Below, one piece after another: positions 1 to 8,966 of a stretch of DNA of 64,000 nucleotides. How positions within the stretch are numbered: position 1 is the stretch's first letter; each line of letters begins with the position of its first letter. The stretch comes from Shewanella sp. ANA-3 (GTDB lineage Bacteria > Pseudomonadota > Gammaproteobacteria > Enterobacterales > Shewanellaceae): assembly GCF_000203935.1 (NCBI RefSeq), contig NC_008577.1:2728001-2792000 (forward strand), read 5' to 3'. A model generated the notes under the pieces. It searched no databases. It had not been told where the DNA came from and saw nothing but the letters and a program-made list of their open reading frames with translations. A program made the position numbers and the translations under genes.

Positions 1-870
1 CAGGCCATTTTTGCCTGCCTTAATGCCTTCCTCACCAAGGGCGAGGTACTCCTGCACGAGCAGTACAGCTATCCCGGAGTGCGAATTTGCGCAAAACAAT
101 TAGGTATCAATAGCATTGGCGTGCCGTTAACCTCTGACGGGGTCGACCTCGCTAGATTCGAAGCCTTAGTGCAAATCCACCAACCTAAGCTGGTGTATTT
201 AACCCTTAACAATCAAAACCCTACCTGCATTGAATACAGTGAGCAACAGAGAGAAAAACTGTTAACACTCGCGGAGCAGTATCAGTTTTATATCATTGAA
301 GATGATGTGAATTATTGCCTCCCTGAAGAATGGCACCCTCCGCTGTGGCAGTTAGCACAGACGCTGAATTGCCCGAGGGTCATTTACATTTCAAGCCTGT
401 CTAAGCTGTTTTCAGGGGGCTTAAGGCAAGGTTTTATCCTCGTGCCCGAGCCGCTCATCGCGCCATTGCGCCTCGCCATTCATAGCCAGTGCTGGATGGT
501 TTCGCCACTCAATGTGGAGCTCGCCTGTCAACTGATCAAGCGCGGGCAAATCACCGCCAATCGCGATGCCATTGTTCGTTCGCGTCAACAGCAGTGCATG
601 GCATTGGGCGACAGGCTGGGGTTAACTCAACGCTGGCGTGGTTTAAATGGCTGGGTTCAGTTGCCCGAAGACATTAAAGCCCATCATCTGGTGACCGCCT
701 TAGCGGCGAAAGGTGTGCTGATCCGTAATGGGGATGACTTTAACTGCCATGATAACTTTATCCGTTTAAGTTTAGGTGGCGCCGAAAACGATACCCAATT
801 CCAGCTTGCGCTCGAATGTATCGAATCCACCTTTAATGCCCTCAAGCAAAACGCCTATTCAGTCGTTTAA
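1..870 (+). CDS. MocR-like PLP-dependent regulator, C-terminal part (5' end outside window)
   Basis: The frame is open from base 1, so the gene starts upstream of the window and only about 289 C-terminal residues are present. They form a fold-type I aminotransferase domain. A pyridoxal-phosphate lysine site is visible as SSLSKLFSGGLRQGF, and an IIEDDVNY motif before it supplies the cofactor aspartate. In the GntR/MocR family this domain follows an N-terminal winged helix and senses an amino-acid or vitamin B6 type ligand, so the missing part is probably DNA binding. A stand-alone aminotransferase of the same family is possible because the N terminus cannot be seen. The target is unknown. The gene ends in front of a strong hairpin. 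Confidence 0.75.
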   Translation, partial: QAIFACLNAFLTKGEVLLHEQYSYPGVRICAKQLGINSIGVPLTSDGVDLARFEALVQIHQPKLVYLTLNNQNPTCIEYSEQQREKLLTLAEQYQFYIIEDDVNYCLPEEWHPPLWQLAQTLNCPRVIYISSLSKLFSGGLRQGFILVPEPLIAPLRLAIHSQCWMVSPLNVELACQLIKRGQITANRDAIVRSRQQQCMALGDRLGLTQRWRGLNGWVQLPEDIKAHHLVTALAAKGVLIRNGDDFNCHDNFIRLSLGGAENDTQFQLALECIESTFNALKQNAYSVV

Positions 871-904
871 CGTTGCATTTTTATCGCGAGAAAGAAGCAA
901 AAAG

Positions 905-933
905 AAACGCCAGAGTGATGCTCTGGCGTTTTA
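905..933 (+). terminator. Rho-independent terminator after the MocR-like gene
   Basis: An 11-bp perfect stem (AAACGCCAGAG / CTCTGGCGTTT) with a 5-base loop lies 35 bases after the stop codon and is followed by a short T run. The facing gene on the minus strand ends at 1003, so the hairpin may also serve it. Confidence 0.8.
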
Positions 934-1002
934 AACTTGGTTAATCACAAGCATTTTAGGTGTCGAGATGTAACGTTATAGCACCTTGAACACAAACTAT
1001 GG

Positions 1003-2877
1003 CTATTGCACCTTAATCTGGTACACGCTGGTTGTGCCACTGACTTCATTGCCGATAATCAGCAGAGGTTGACCATTTGGACTCTTCTCTGTACTCACAA
1101 ACTTCATGCCTTCTGGCCCTAAATCTCCCGCCAAACTGGCATCGCCTTTCACTTCGCCAGTATCTGTATCTATGCTGAAATCCGCCTCAAAATCTCGGTT
1201 TACCACATAATCAACAAAATGCACGTCAAAGGGATTGGTCACATCGTAAATCATAAAACCAGAGGTACGTTCAAGCCCGATAAAGGCATAGAGTTTCTGG
1301 CCAATTTTGCCGAGGGCTAAGGCTTCAGGCTCGGGTCCCTTATCGTCACTGCGACTATCGCCTTTGTTTTCTTCGTTGTTATTGTTGAAGTTATTGCCTA
1401 ATAAGGCTGCGGTGATCCGCTCAAAATCGCTACCACTGTCAAACACCTGTTGACCATCAGCCGTCCAGATTGAGAAGGAGCGCGCGCCGAAGCTCACGAT
1501 TTTGTCATAATCGCCGTCGTTATCCTCATCCCCCATACTCTTAGTCACTTTCAAACGGGCTAATTGAGTCTTATCTTTCGCGGCGGCAAATTGTGGATGA
1601 TTAGGATCTAAGGTTAAGTCACCGGCGCGGGCTTCCTCCGAAAACCCAGCATAGTCGCGGGAATCCCCTTCGTTTGCGGTAACAATAAAATCAGCATTAT
1701 TCCAACGGTAACTCGCTACGGTATCAGGCTGATACATGCCATATACGCCCGCATAGGCCTGAAGGTTGATCATATCGTCCTTATCACTTGCATCAATTTT
1801 ATTCACATCAAGACCGTAATCCTTCAGTCCCAAAGGTAAAATCTTCGCCACTTTGGCATTGGCGATATCAATCACGGCGATGGCATTGTTCTCCTGCAAA
1901 CTCACGAAGGCACGGCTGTTATCGGGACTGACACTGATATACTCAGGCTCTAAGTCCTGCGCGACAGTGGCCATAGGGCCATTGATTTTAATGTCCTTGG
2001 TGATTTCATTATAGCGAGCATTGCCCTGATTGAACTCGGTGAATGTCACTAGCGTTGCCGTCGCTGCGGGTTTACCATCCGCAATGGCGATAATGGCCAC
2101 ACTGCCCTCAGGATCGACACTATAGTCTTGATTTGGTTCGCCTTCGTTGGCAACGAGTACCGTTTTACCATCATGACTAAACACCACGTTATCCGGTAAT
2201 GCACCAACTTCAACCGCGCTAAGATACTGCGGCGTGTCATTGCCGTTGAGTTGATAGAAAGCCACATAACCATTGGCTTGAGTCTTATTGCCCGCCGCAT
2301 CGCCGCGCTCAATGGCCGCCGCTAACAAGTTACCAGAAATACTGACGCTGTTAACGCTGCCCATAAAACTTAAGCCCACATCCTTGGCGACATCCAGCTC
2401 GCCGAGCTTATCAAGATTATTCAAGGCTAATGGCGCAGTTGCCGTGGTCGCATTACCAAGTAAGTGAGCATCGATAATGTCGACTTTACCGCTTCTCGCA
2501 TTAACCACAAAAATACGCTGAGAAGCACTGTGATATTCGACAATCTCAGCGGCACTCAGGCCATAAACGCCCGTTTGATGACGGCCAATCAGCTCAGCTG
2601 TGACTCCCGCAGCTTGAGGTTGGCAAATAAATTGTGTTTGCGCCGCATCGATTTCAGTTTCTTCCAACTCGCCATTACGATTCGCATCAAGCCCGGTATC
2701 GATACGTTGACCACTGGCGGGACAGTTCGCATCACCTATGGCGAGTGCGGTCACTTTAACTAATGAATTGAAGCCATTATCCCCCTGCTCACCATTGGTA
2801 CCGTCATCACCATTACAGGCACCAAGGAGTATACTTGCCAGTATCGCACCGGCCAGCGGCAGTCGTTTTGTGTTCAT
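1003..2877 (-). CDS. Choice-of-anchor I family lipoprotein, probable beta-propeller
   Basis: The 624-residue protein starts with a lipoprotein signal peptide (LLGAC lipobox, Cys at about residue 21), so it is probably exported and lipid-anchored. A short Gly/Asp-rich spacer follows, then a calcium-loop-like stretch (DANRNGELEETE). The rest has repeated blades of the LVIVD/choice-of-anchor I type, with phrases such as VSPDNSRAFVSLQENNAIAVIDI, SDDKGPEPEALALG and DLGPEGMKF. Database entries of this family are often labelled alkaline phosphatase, but I see no classical PhoA or PhoX catalytic signature. A three-repeat Pho box lies 82 bases upstream, which fits a phosphate-starvation role. The enzymatic activity is unknown. 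Confidence 0.75.
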   Translation of the reverse strand: MNTKRLPLAGAILASILLGACNGDDGTNGEQGDNGFNSLVKVTALAIGDANCPASGQRIDTGLDANRNGELEETEIDAAQTQFICQPQAAGVTAELIGRHQTGVYGLSAAEIVEYHSASQRIFVVNARSGKVDIIDAHLLGNATTATAPLALNNLDKLGELDVAKDVGLSFMGSVNSVSISGNLLAAAIERGDAAGNKTQANGYVAFYQLNGNDTPQYLSAVEVGALPDNVVFSHDGKTVLVANEGEPNQDYSVDPEGSVAIIAIADGKPAATATLVTFTEFNQGNARYNEITKDIKINGPMATVAQDLEPEYISVSPDNSRAFVSLQENNAIAVIDIANAKVAKILPLGLKDYGLDVNKIDASDKDDMINLQAYAGVYGMYQPDTVASYRWNNADFIVTANEGDSRDYAGFSEEARAGDLTLDPNHPQFAAAKDKTQLARLKVTKSMGDEDNDGDYDKIVSFGARSFSIWTADGQQVFDSGSDFERITAALLGNNFNNNNEENKGDSRSDDKGPEPEALALGKIGQKLYAFIGLERTSGFMIYDVTNPFDVHFVDYVVNRDFEADFSIDTDTGEVKGDASLAGDLGPEGMKFVSTEKSPNGQPLLIIGNEVSGTTSVYQIKVQ

Positions 2878-2958
2878 TGCATCATTCCTGAATGTGTTGT
2901 TATTAGTCGTAGGGTTAAGCTAAAGCCCATTAAACTAATCCGCATTCAAGACGGTTAG

Positions 2959-2987
2959 ATGACATACAGATGACACTGGAGTGACAA
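2959..2987 (-). promoter_or_regulatory. Pho box: three TGTCA repeats at 11-bp spacing
   Basis: On the minus strand three heptamers (TTGTCAC, GTGTCAT, ATGTCAT) are separated by exactly 4 bases, giving an 11-bp period. This is the layout of PhoB binding sites (CTGTCAT-type repeats). It points at the lipoprotein gene starting at 2877. The -10 hexamer is not obvious. Confidence 0.6.
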
Positions 2988-3358
2988 TCTCAGTCGAATG
3001 AATGACGCTCAGGCGTACATTGGTAAATTAATGCAATACAAGGACAGTAAAGCGATTTTGGTTACAATTTAAGTGTAAAGATATCGTCATCGAGATTGGC
3101 TTATTTGCCCGAGCGTTTTACTATGTTATGGCTTAATATCCTTATACTCGATGACAAGACCTCTCATTCAGTTCAACTGTTGGCTGAGTCTTCGCTGGTC
3201 ACTCATTTCTCCCCTATACTCCTCCAATGCTCATGGCGAGATACGCTATGGCAATCGAGGCGAAATGAGCCGCGAATAGGCAAAATTGTTACCCTACAAT
3301 TTTGTTTTTCGAGTGACATAACACTTTATATCGCCTTCTTTCGCCACCCGAGGTAACT
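2988..3358. other. Intergenic region without a supported gene
   Basis: This divergent spacer lies between the Pho-box promoter and the efflux gene. An 86-codon open frame (3096-3356, plus) has no ribosome binding site, no recognisable domain and atypical composition, so I do not call it. A ribosome binding site (GAGG) sits just before the GTG start at 3359. Confidence 0.4.
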
Positions 3359-4582
3359 GTGGACCCACAACCGTCAAGCTATCCGACTAAACCGAGCGAC
3401 ATTCCCCATTTGGCCCTGCTGATCCCTATGCTCGCCGCTATTGTTGCGATCACGCCGCTCGCGATCGACATGTATTTGCCCGCCATGGCAACCCTCGCCC
3501 ATAGTTTCCATACAGATATCACCCTAGTGCAACAATCCTTAAGTGTTTACTTGGGCGGCTACGCCTTGGGTATGCTGTGCTTTGGCCCACTTGCAGACCG
3601 TATTGGTCGTCGCCCCATGGTAATAATGGGTCTCTCGGGCTTTATGGTAGTCAGCCTGTTATTGGGCTTAGCCGAGCAGATTGAAGTGTTTTTAGGACTG
3701 CGCTTTTTACAAGCCTTTATCGGCGCTGCGGCCACTGTGGTCGTCCCTGGGTATATCAAAGAAGTCTATGGTGAAAACACGGCTAAGGGTATGTCTTATG
3801 TCAGTTTAATCATGATGTTAGCACCATTATTAGCACCCAGCATCGGTAGCCTTATCCTCGAGCTTGGCAAATGGCATTTGATCTTCTTTATCCAATCGGC
3901 CTATGCCATGTTGTTGCTGTTGTTGGTCATTACGTTGCTCAGAATGCCGAGCGATAAAGATCAGAGTAGCCGCAGTCAAAAATCCTTTTTAGGGGCTTAT
4001 GCTACTGTGTTTTCACGTCCCGGCGTCAAAATGAACATTGCCAGTGGCGTGCTTACCTCTTTTGCGTTTTTTTGTTATTTAACCGCGTCGCCCTTTGTCT
4101 ATATGGAGGTTTTTTCCCTAGATAAATCCTTATTCGCCCTGCTCTTTAGTACCAATGTGGGCGCACTGATGCTGGCAAATATTATCAATACCCGAATTGT
4201 GGGCCGTTATGGTTCGTTGAGGATGCTGCACGTGTCGACCTTTTTCGGTGCGCTGGCGGCGGTAGGTTTACTGGGAGTGAACTTACTGGGGCTCAGTTAT
4301 CATTTCACCGTATTGATGTTGATCCCGCTGATGGGGAGCCTTGGTATCATGTCGGTCAACGCCGATGCTATTGTGCTGATGAAATTCAAGCAGGAAACGG
4401 GCACTGCAACGGCAGTGATTGGCACCCTAAGATTCGGTTTTGGCGCCCTTGCTGGGCCATTACTCGCGCTGTTTTACAATGGCACCGCAGTGCCCTTCTC
4501 GGCATTAATGCTGACGGCGGTATTGTTGGTGGGATTCTGTCAATTTAACCGACCGACTCACCAAGCCAAGCCGAAGGAGTAA
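3359..4582 (+). CDS. Bcr/CflA-type multidrug efflux MFS transporter
   Basis: This 407-residue inner-membrane protein has about twelve hydrophobic segments. Family marks are AIDMYLPAMATLA in the first helix, as in Bcr/CflA drug:proton antiporters, and the MFS loop motif GPLADRIGRRPMV between helices 2 and 3. The protein probably exports drugs or other small molecules using the proton gradient; the substrate cannot be read from sequence. The chosen start is GTG with GAGG seven bases upstream. A start at the later ATG before LAAIVAITP would be closer to the E. coli length. The gene stands alone and is followed by a terminator. Confidence 0.85.
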   Translation: MDPQPSSYPTKPSDIPHLALLIPMLAAIVAITPLAIDMYLPAMATLAHSFHTDITLVQQSLSVYLGGYALGMLCFGPLADRIGRRPMVIMGLSGFMVVSLLLGLAEQIEVFLGLRFLQAFIGAAATVVVPGYIKEVYGENTAKGMSYVSLIMMLAPLLAPSIGSLILELGKWHLIFFIQSAYAMLLLLLVITLLRMPSDKDQSSRSQKSFLGAYATVFSRPGVKMNIASGVLTSFAFFCYLTASPFVYMEVFSLDKSLFALLFSTNVGALMLANIINTRIVGRYGSLRMLHVSTFFGALAAVGLLGVNLLGLSYHFTVLMLIPLMGSLGIMSVNADAIVLMKFKQETGTATAVIGTLRFGFGALAGPLLALFYNGTAVPFSALMLTAVLLVGFCQFNRPTHQAKPKE

Positions 4583-4670
4583 TCTGCATCTTTATGCCAC
4601 GTAAACAATGCAATTGTGGTATTCATCGCTTTTGTGGTTGATTTGTAACAAATTAAGTGTTTTCTAAATA

Positions 4671-4712
4671 AACGGCACTCAGGTTATATATAGAACCTTG
4701 AGTGCCGTTTTT
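4671..4712 (+). terminator. Rho-independent terminator after the efflux gene
   Basis: Arms AACGGCACTC-AGGTT and AACCTTGAGTGCCGTT pair with one bulged base around an 8-base loop, followed by TTTTTC. Confidence 0.8.
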
Positions 4713-5050
4713 CATTGTAAATCTGCTAACCCATTCTAATTAAAGCGATTAAATAAAATCACCATAAATAAAAACTCCCGTTTCATAAGCGTTTATCGCG
4801 TCTAAACATGAAATTGTTTCAAGTTGGTTATTTTTTACATAAAAGCCTTGAAATGTGTTCTTTTTTGAATATGATGAAATTCTGTTCATTGCAACAGCTG
4901 CTGCATCCAAAGGGATGAGCGCTTGAAATCGATGATTTCAAGCTCAGCAATCGGAGTCTGAATTACCCTTCAGGCTTATTTTTAGAGCGATTACCGTCGC
5001 TGTAACAAGATACTGTTTACCGTAACGGTACTATGCAATAGGAGTTTCAC
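4713..5050 (+). promoter_or_regulatory. Leader/promoter region of ilvIH with a perfect hairpin
   Basis: This AT-rich non-coding stretch precedes ilvI. It holds a perfect 10-bp stem with a 3-base loop at 4921-4943 (GCTTGAAATC / GATTTCAAGC), about 110 bases before the start codon. No run of Leu, Val or Ile codons in a leader peptide was found, so classical attenuation is not supported. In enterobacteria ilvIH is controlled by Lrp through AT-rich upstream DNA; that is inference here. The ribosome binding site is AGGAG before the ATG at 5051. Confidence 0.4.
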
Positions 5051-6769
5051 ATGGAGAAGTTATCCGGCGCCAGCATGATTGTGCGATCCCTTATCGATGA
5101 AGGTGTAAAGCACATATTTGGTTATCCTGGCGGCTCAGTGTTAGATATCTACGACGCCCTGCACCTTATCCCCGGTATTGAACATATTCTGGTTCGCCAC
5201 GAACAAGCCGCCGTACATATGGCCGATGGTTATGCCCGCGCCACGGGTAAAGTAGGCGTGGTACTCGTGACCTCAGGCCCAGGTGCCACCAATGCCATTA
5301 CCGGCATCGCTACCGCCTATATGGATTCAATTCCATTAGTGGTGTTATCCGGCCAAGTACCCAGCAATCTTATCGGTAATGATGCGTTCCAAGAATGCGA
5401 CATGATTGGGATTTCACGCCCAGTCGTCAAACACAGCTTTTTAGTACAAGATCCTACTCAAATACCTGAAATCATTAAAAAAGCCTTTTATATTGCTTCC
5501 ACGGGGCGCCCCGGCCCCGTCGTTGTCGACTTGCCAAAGGATTGCCTCAATCCTGCATTGCTGCACGACTATATTTACCCCGAGAGCATTAAAATGCGTT
5601 CCTATAATCCAACGACATCGGGCCACAAGGGGCAAATTCGCCGTGGATTACAGGCATTACTGGCGGCGAAAAAACCCGTGCTTTATGTGGGTGGCGGCGC
5701 CATTATCTCCAGCTGTGAAAAGCAAATCTTAGCCCTAGCGGAAAAATTAAATATCCCCGTTGTCAGCACCTTGATGGGCCTTGGCGCTTTCCCTGGCACC
5801 CATAAAAACAGCTTAGGCATGCTGGGGATGCACGGTCGCTATGAAGCCAACATGACCATGCATAACTGCGATCTTATCTTCGGGATTGGCGTGCGTTTCG
5901 ATGACAGAACCACCAACAACATCGAGAAATACTGCCCAAATGCCACTATTTTGCATATCGATATCGACCCTTCATCGATTTCAAAAACCGTCCGAGTGGA
6001 TATCCCCATCGTTGGCTCGGCAGACATCGTACTGGACAGCATGTTAGCCCTGCTGGAGGAGTCGAAGGAGAGCAACGATAGCGAGGCAATTAATCAATGG
6101 TGGCAAGAAATCACAGTATGGCGTAACCGCAATTGCTTGGCATACGATAAGGAAAGCAACCGGATCAAACCACAGCAAGTGATTGAAACTCTTTATAAAC
6201 TCACTAATGGCGAGGCCTATGTTGCCTCGGATGTGGGCCAGCATCAAATGTTTGCCGCGCTCTATTATCCCTTTGATAAACCTCGCCATTGGATTAACTC
6301 CGGCGGCCTTGGCACCATGGGCTTTGGTTTACCCGCTGCCATGGGAGTCAAAATGGCAATGCCTGACGAAACCGTTGTGTGCGTCACGGGCGATGGTTCG
6401 ATTCAAATGAATATTCAAGAGCTTTCAACCGCTCTGCAATACGATACGCCGGTTAAAATTATCAACTTAAACAACCGTTTCCTCGGCATGGTGAAACAGT
6501 GGCAGGATATGATCTACTCGGGTCGCCATTCCCATTCCTATATGGATTCGGTACCCAACTTTGCCAAAATTGCCGAAGCCTATGGCCATGTTGGCATGAC
6601 GATTAGCGATCCCGCTGAGCTTGAGTCTAAGATGGCCGAAGCCCTCGCCATGAAAGACAGACTGGTATTTATCGACATTATGGTGGATGAGACTGAGCAC
6701 GTGTATCCCATGCTTATCCGCGGCGGCGCGATGAATGAAATGTGGTTAAGCAAAACGGAGAAATGCTAA
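5051..6769 (+). CDS. ilvI: Acetolactate synthase (AHAS III type), large catalytic subunit
   Basis: The enzyme condenses pyruvate with pyruvate or 2-ketobutyrate, the first common step of valine, leucine and isoleucine synthesis, using thiamine diphosphate and FAD. The 572 residues match E. coli IlvI in length and nearly throughout. The catalytic glutamate is in [20 protein letters not shown] (about residue 50). The thiamine-diphosphate motif runs from [12 protein letters not shown] to [13 protein letters not shown] (about 445-480), and the FAD region contains [15 protein letters not shown] precedes the ATG. The stop codon overlaps the ATG of ilvH by one base, so the two subunits are translationally coupled. 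Confidence 0.96.
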   Translation: MEKLSGASMIVRSLIDEGVKHIFGYPGGSVLDIYDALHLIPGIEHILVRHEQAAVHMADGYARATGKVGVVLVTSGPGATNAITGIATAYMDSIPLVVLSGQVPSNLIGNDAFQECDMIGISRPVVKHSFLVQDPTQIPEIIKKAFYIASTGRPGPVVVDLPKDCLNPALLHDYIYPESIKMRSYNPTTSGHKGQIRRGLQALLAAKKPVLYVGGGAIISSCEKQILALAEKLNIPVVSTLMGLGAFPGTHKNSLGMLGMHGRYEANMTMHNCDLIFGIGVRFDDRTTNNIEKYCPNATILHIDIDPSSISKTVRVDIPIVGSADIVLDSMLALLEESKESNDSEAINQWWQEITVWRNRNCLAYDKESNRIKPQQVIETLYKLTNGEAYVASDVGQHQMFAALYYPFDKPRHWINSGGLGTMGFGLPAAMGVKMAMPDETVVCVTGDGSIQMNIQELSTALQYDTPVKIINLNNRFLGMVKQWQDMIYSGRHSHSYMDSVPNFAKIAEAYGHVGMTISDPAELESKMAEALAMKDRLVFIDIMVDETEHVYPMLIRGGAMNEMWLSKTEKC

Positions 6770-7263
6770 TGCGTCGAATTATATCTGTATTACTCGAAAA
6801 CCAATCCGGCGCATTATCTCGTGTTGTCGGTCTGTTTTCCCAACGCGGTTACAACATCGAAAGTTTAACTGTGGCACCAACCGATGATAACACCTTATCG
6901 CGCCTCAATATTACCGTAGTGGCCGACGAAAAGGTGCTAGAGCAAATCGAGAAACAACTGCACAAGTTAGTCGATGTGCTCAAGGTGTCGAATGTCACCG
7001 AATCGGCTTATATTGAGCGGGAGTTGGCACTGGTTAAAGTCCGCGCTCAAGGGGAATTACGGGAAGAAATTAAGCGTACCGCCGATATCTTCCGTGGGCA
7101 GATTGTCGATGTCACTGCCAATCTCTACACCATTCAATTGGTGGGCACGACCGAAAAACTCGATGCCTTTATTCATTCCATGGGTGAAGTGACCAAAGTG
7201 GTTGAAGTGTCGCGCTCGGGCGTTGTGGGCTTAGCCCGCGGCGAAAAAGCGATGAGAGCCTAA
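6769..7263 (+). CDS. ilvH: Acetolactate synthase small regulatory subunit
   Basis: This 164-residue regulatory subunit binds valine and activates the IlvI catalytic chain. An N-terminal ACT domain (RRIISVLLENQSGALSRVVG, with NIESLTVAPT) is followed by the small-subunit C-terminal domain. The open frame extends 27 bases further upstream, but E. coli IlvH starts MRRI, and GGAG lies 8 bases before the ATG at 6769, so I use that start. It is placed directly behind ilvI with a 1-base overlap and ends before a bidirectional terminator. Confidence 0.96.
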   Translation: MRRIISVLLENQSGALSRVVGLFSQRGYNIESLTVAPTDDNTLSRLNITVVADEKVLEQIEKQLHKLVDVLKVSNVTESAYIERELALVKVRAQGELREEIKRTADIFRGQIVDVTANLYTIQLVGTTEKLDAFIHSMGEVTKVVEVSRSGVVGLARGEKAMRA

Positions 7264-7353
7264 TGGCGCTGAAATGCCCATCAACGCATGCGAACTTGCC
7301 ATCGCAATGCTTTGAAATAGCCAACATGGGATTTTAATTGGTGGGATAACAAT

Positions 7354-7380
7354 AAGGGGAGCACTAAGCTCCCCTTCTTT
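7354..7380. terminator. Terminator between ilvH and ibpA (convergent)
   Basis: A perfect 9-bp stem (AAGGGGAGC / GCTCCCCTT) with loop ACTAA is followed by CTTT on the plus strand. It lies between two convergent genes and could act in both directions, though the minus-strand T run is short. Confidence 0.75.
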
Positions 7381-7397
7381 ATCCGCGCAATTAAGGA

Positions 7398-7841
7398 TTA
7401 GGACTGACCATCTAATAGGCGCGAGGTGGTGATTTCAATCTTGCGTGGTTTTAACGCTTCAGGGATCTCACGCACTAAATCAATGTTCAATAAACCATTC
7501 TCTAAACTGGCACCCAATACTGTCACATAATCGGCCAGTTGGAAGGTACGCTCAAACCCGCGCTCGGCAATACCTTGGTATAGGTATTTACGCTCGGTTT
7601 GGCTTTCGGCCTTATTGCCTTTCACCAGTAATTTCTCACCTTCGCTACTGATCTCAAGCTCTTCCATCGAGAACCCTGCCACGGCCATAGTAATGCGATA
7701 ACGATTTTCGCCAAGGAGTTCAATGTTATATGGAGGATAACCTGAGTTGCCATTATTCGCGGCAGCGTGTTCTGCCATCTGGGCTAAACGATCAAAACCA
7801 ATAGCACTACGGTAAAGAGGAGTTAAATCATAAGTACGCAT
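7398..7841 (-). CDS. ibpA: Small heat-shock protein of the IbpA/Hsp20 family
   Basis: This 147-residue holdase binds aggregating proteins and hands them to DnaK and ClpB. The alpha-crystallin domain includes [36 protein letters not shown] and the [10 protein letters not shown] core, followed by a C-terminal tail. The N terminus [19 protein letters not shown] matches E. coli IbpA. An in-frame ATG two codons upstream (7847) is only two bases from the Shine-Dalgarno sequence AAGGAT. The ATG at 7841 has an 8-base spacing and matches the E. coli start, so I choose it. Control appears to be double: a sigma32-like promoter and an RNA thermometer in the leader. Confidence 0.93.
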   Translation of the reverse strand: MRTYDLTPLYRSAIGFDRLAQMAEHAAANNGNSGYPPYNIELLGENRYRITMAVAGFSMEELEISSEGEKLLVKGNKAESQTERKYLYQGIAERGFERTFQLADYVTVLGASLENGLLNIDLVREIPEALKPRKIEITTSRLLDGQS

Positions 7842-7847
7842 ATTCAT

Positions 7848-7970
7848 ATCCTTGTCTTAAGCAATATGGAAAAATGGCGAACGTTTTTGAATTGAAAACG
7901 CATTTGTCTCGCCTAAATTAACTTCTGTCCTAGCGGCACAGAATCGATTGGGATCCTCATCGAGCGATCC
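7848..7970 (-). promoter_or_regulatory. ROSE-type RNA thermometer in the ibpA leader
   Basis: Read on the minus strand, the leader of about 125 bases folds into four hairpins: 7951-7970 (GGATC/GATCC and CTC/GAG), 7923-7943 (TTCTGT/ACAGAA), 7876-7913 (GGCGA/TCGCC enclosing CGTTTT/AAAACG) and 7848-7865. The last one pairs AUUGCUU with the Shine-Dalgarno AAGGAU around loop AAGAC, with one G of UUGCU left bulged. The UUGCU motif opposite the Shine-Dalgarno sequence with this bulged G is the hallmark of ROSE thermometers of small heat-shock genes. Melting at high temperature would free the ribosome binding site. Confidence 0.75.
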
Positions 7971-7978
7971 TGCAATAG

Positions 7979-8006
7979 ATATAAGGATAGGAAAGCGTAT
8001 TTCAAG
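7979..8006 (-). promoter_or_regulatory. Sigma32-like (heat-shock) promoter of ibpA
   Basis: On the minus strand CTTGAAA (-35, 8000-8006) and CCTTATAT (-10, 7979-7986) are 13 bases apart. This is close to the sigma32 consensus CTTGAAA / CCCCATNT. The expected start near 7972 places the first leader hairpin at the very 5' end of the transcript. Confidence 0.7.
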
Positions 8007-8101
8007 GCAGTTTTTTAAAATTTTTTAAAAGCTAAATAAAAAGAACAGGTTATTAGCATTAAAAACCTTGTATCAGGCGTGGTTAGTCGAATATCGCCAA
8101 T

Positions 8102-8123
8102 AAAAAAGGAGCCCTTAGGCTCC
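8102..8123 (-). terminator. Rho-independent terminator of ndk
   Basis: The stem GGAGCC / GGCTCC with a 4-base loop is followed on the minus strand by TTTTTT. It lies 22 bases after the ndk stop codon. Confidence 0.8.
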
Positions 8124-8145
8124 CTTCTTCGGTCTCACACTCAGA

Positions 8146-8577
8146 TTAACGAGTACGTGGACACAGTTCTTCAGCACTGAAGAAGTAAGCAATTTCACGC
8201 GCAGCAGATTCTAAAGCGTCAGAACCGTGAGCAGCGTTTTCGTCGATGCTTTCAGCGAAATCGGCACGGATAGTACCTGGAGCCGCTTGAGCTGGGTTAG
8301 TTGCACCTAAAATTTCGCGGTGAGCTAAAACAGCGTTTTCGCCTTCTAAAACTTGAACCATGATTGGGCCAGAAGTCATGAAAGCAACCAGAGCACCGAA
8401 GAAGCCACGCTCGCTATGCTCAGCATAGAAACCTTCAGCTTGTTCTTTAGTCAGGTGTAACATTTTAGCTGCAACGATCTTCAGACCAGCAGTTTCAAAA
8501 CGGTTGTAGATTGCACCGATGTGGTTTTTAGCAACAGCATCAGGCTTAATGATAGAAAATGTGCGTTCGATCGCCAT
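8146..8577 (-). CDS. ndk: Nucleoside diphosphate kinase
   Basis: The enzyme moves the gamma phosphate from ATP to other nucleoside diphosphates through a phosphohistidine, balancing NTP and dNTP pools in the cytoplasm. The 143 residues match the usual bacterial length. [13 protein letters not shown] is the N-terminal signature, and the catalytic histidine is in [12 protein letters not shown] (about residue 117). The ribosome binding site AAGGAAG precedes the ATG. The gene is monocistronic, with its own promoter and terminator. Confidence 0.96.
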   Translation of the reverse strand: MAIERTFSIIKPDAVAKNHIGAIYNRFETAGLKIVAAKMLHLTKEQAEGFYAEHSERGFFGALVAFMTSGPIMVQVLEGENAVLAHREILGATNPAQAAPGTIRADFAESIDENAAHGSDALESAAREIAYFFSAEELCPRTR

Positions 8578-8619
8578 AACAAGCTTCCTTTGTCAGCAAG
8601 TTTGAAAAAATTCGCGCGG

Positions 8620-8625
8620 ATTATA
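8620..8625 (-). promoter_or_regulatory. Probable -10 element of ndk
   Basis: A perfect TATAAT on the minus strand is followed by a GC-rich discriminator (CCGCGCG), as in growth-rate-regulated promoters. No good -35 was found at 16-18 bases, so only the -10 is called. Confidence 0.5.
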
Positions 8626-8798
8626 CGAAATTTAAAAACCAAATCCTATCTTTAAAGCAAATAAGTCTGAGATATTGCGCACATTGGCTGGATTTGTAAC
8701 CGGATTGTTCACACAAAAACGCCAGCCCATGTTTTCCACCGGACTGGCGAAAGGATAACAACACAACTAAATTGGCATATTTGCCAAAGACTCAGGGG

Positions 8799-8966
8799 TT
8801 ATTTTCTATTTTTTGCCCAAATACCCGCCCATGCAATCAAGGCAACTAAAATGATTGCAGGGGCTAAATCGAGTAGATGGTGGAATAAACCGACGCCGCC
8901 ATGACCAGGATGAGCCCATGCCAAGGCGGGTAACAGTGTGAATAACATAGCAAACAAAAGTTTCAT
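8799..8966 (-). CDS. Small exported membrane protein with His-Gly motif
   Basis: The 55-residue protein has an N-terminal signal peptide (KLLFAMLFTLLPALAWA, cleavage after AWA), then the motif HPGHGG, two more histidines (FHHLL) and one membrane helix (PAIILVALIAWAGIWA). The cluster of histidines near the predicted outer face suggests metal binding, but this is inference. The open frame extends 15 codons further upstream; MKLL at 8966 gives a proper signal peptide. It stands alone between ndk and iscX. I do not recognise a named family. Confidence 0.6.
   Translation of the reverse strand: MKLLFAMLFTLLPALAWAHPGHGGVGLFHHLLDLAPAIILVALIAWAGIWAKNRK

Noticed and set aside
3096-3356. 86-codon open frame before the efflux gene
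   Set aside because: No ribosome binding site, no domain, unusual composition, and it fills a promoter region.
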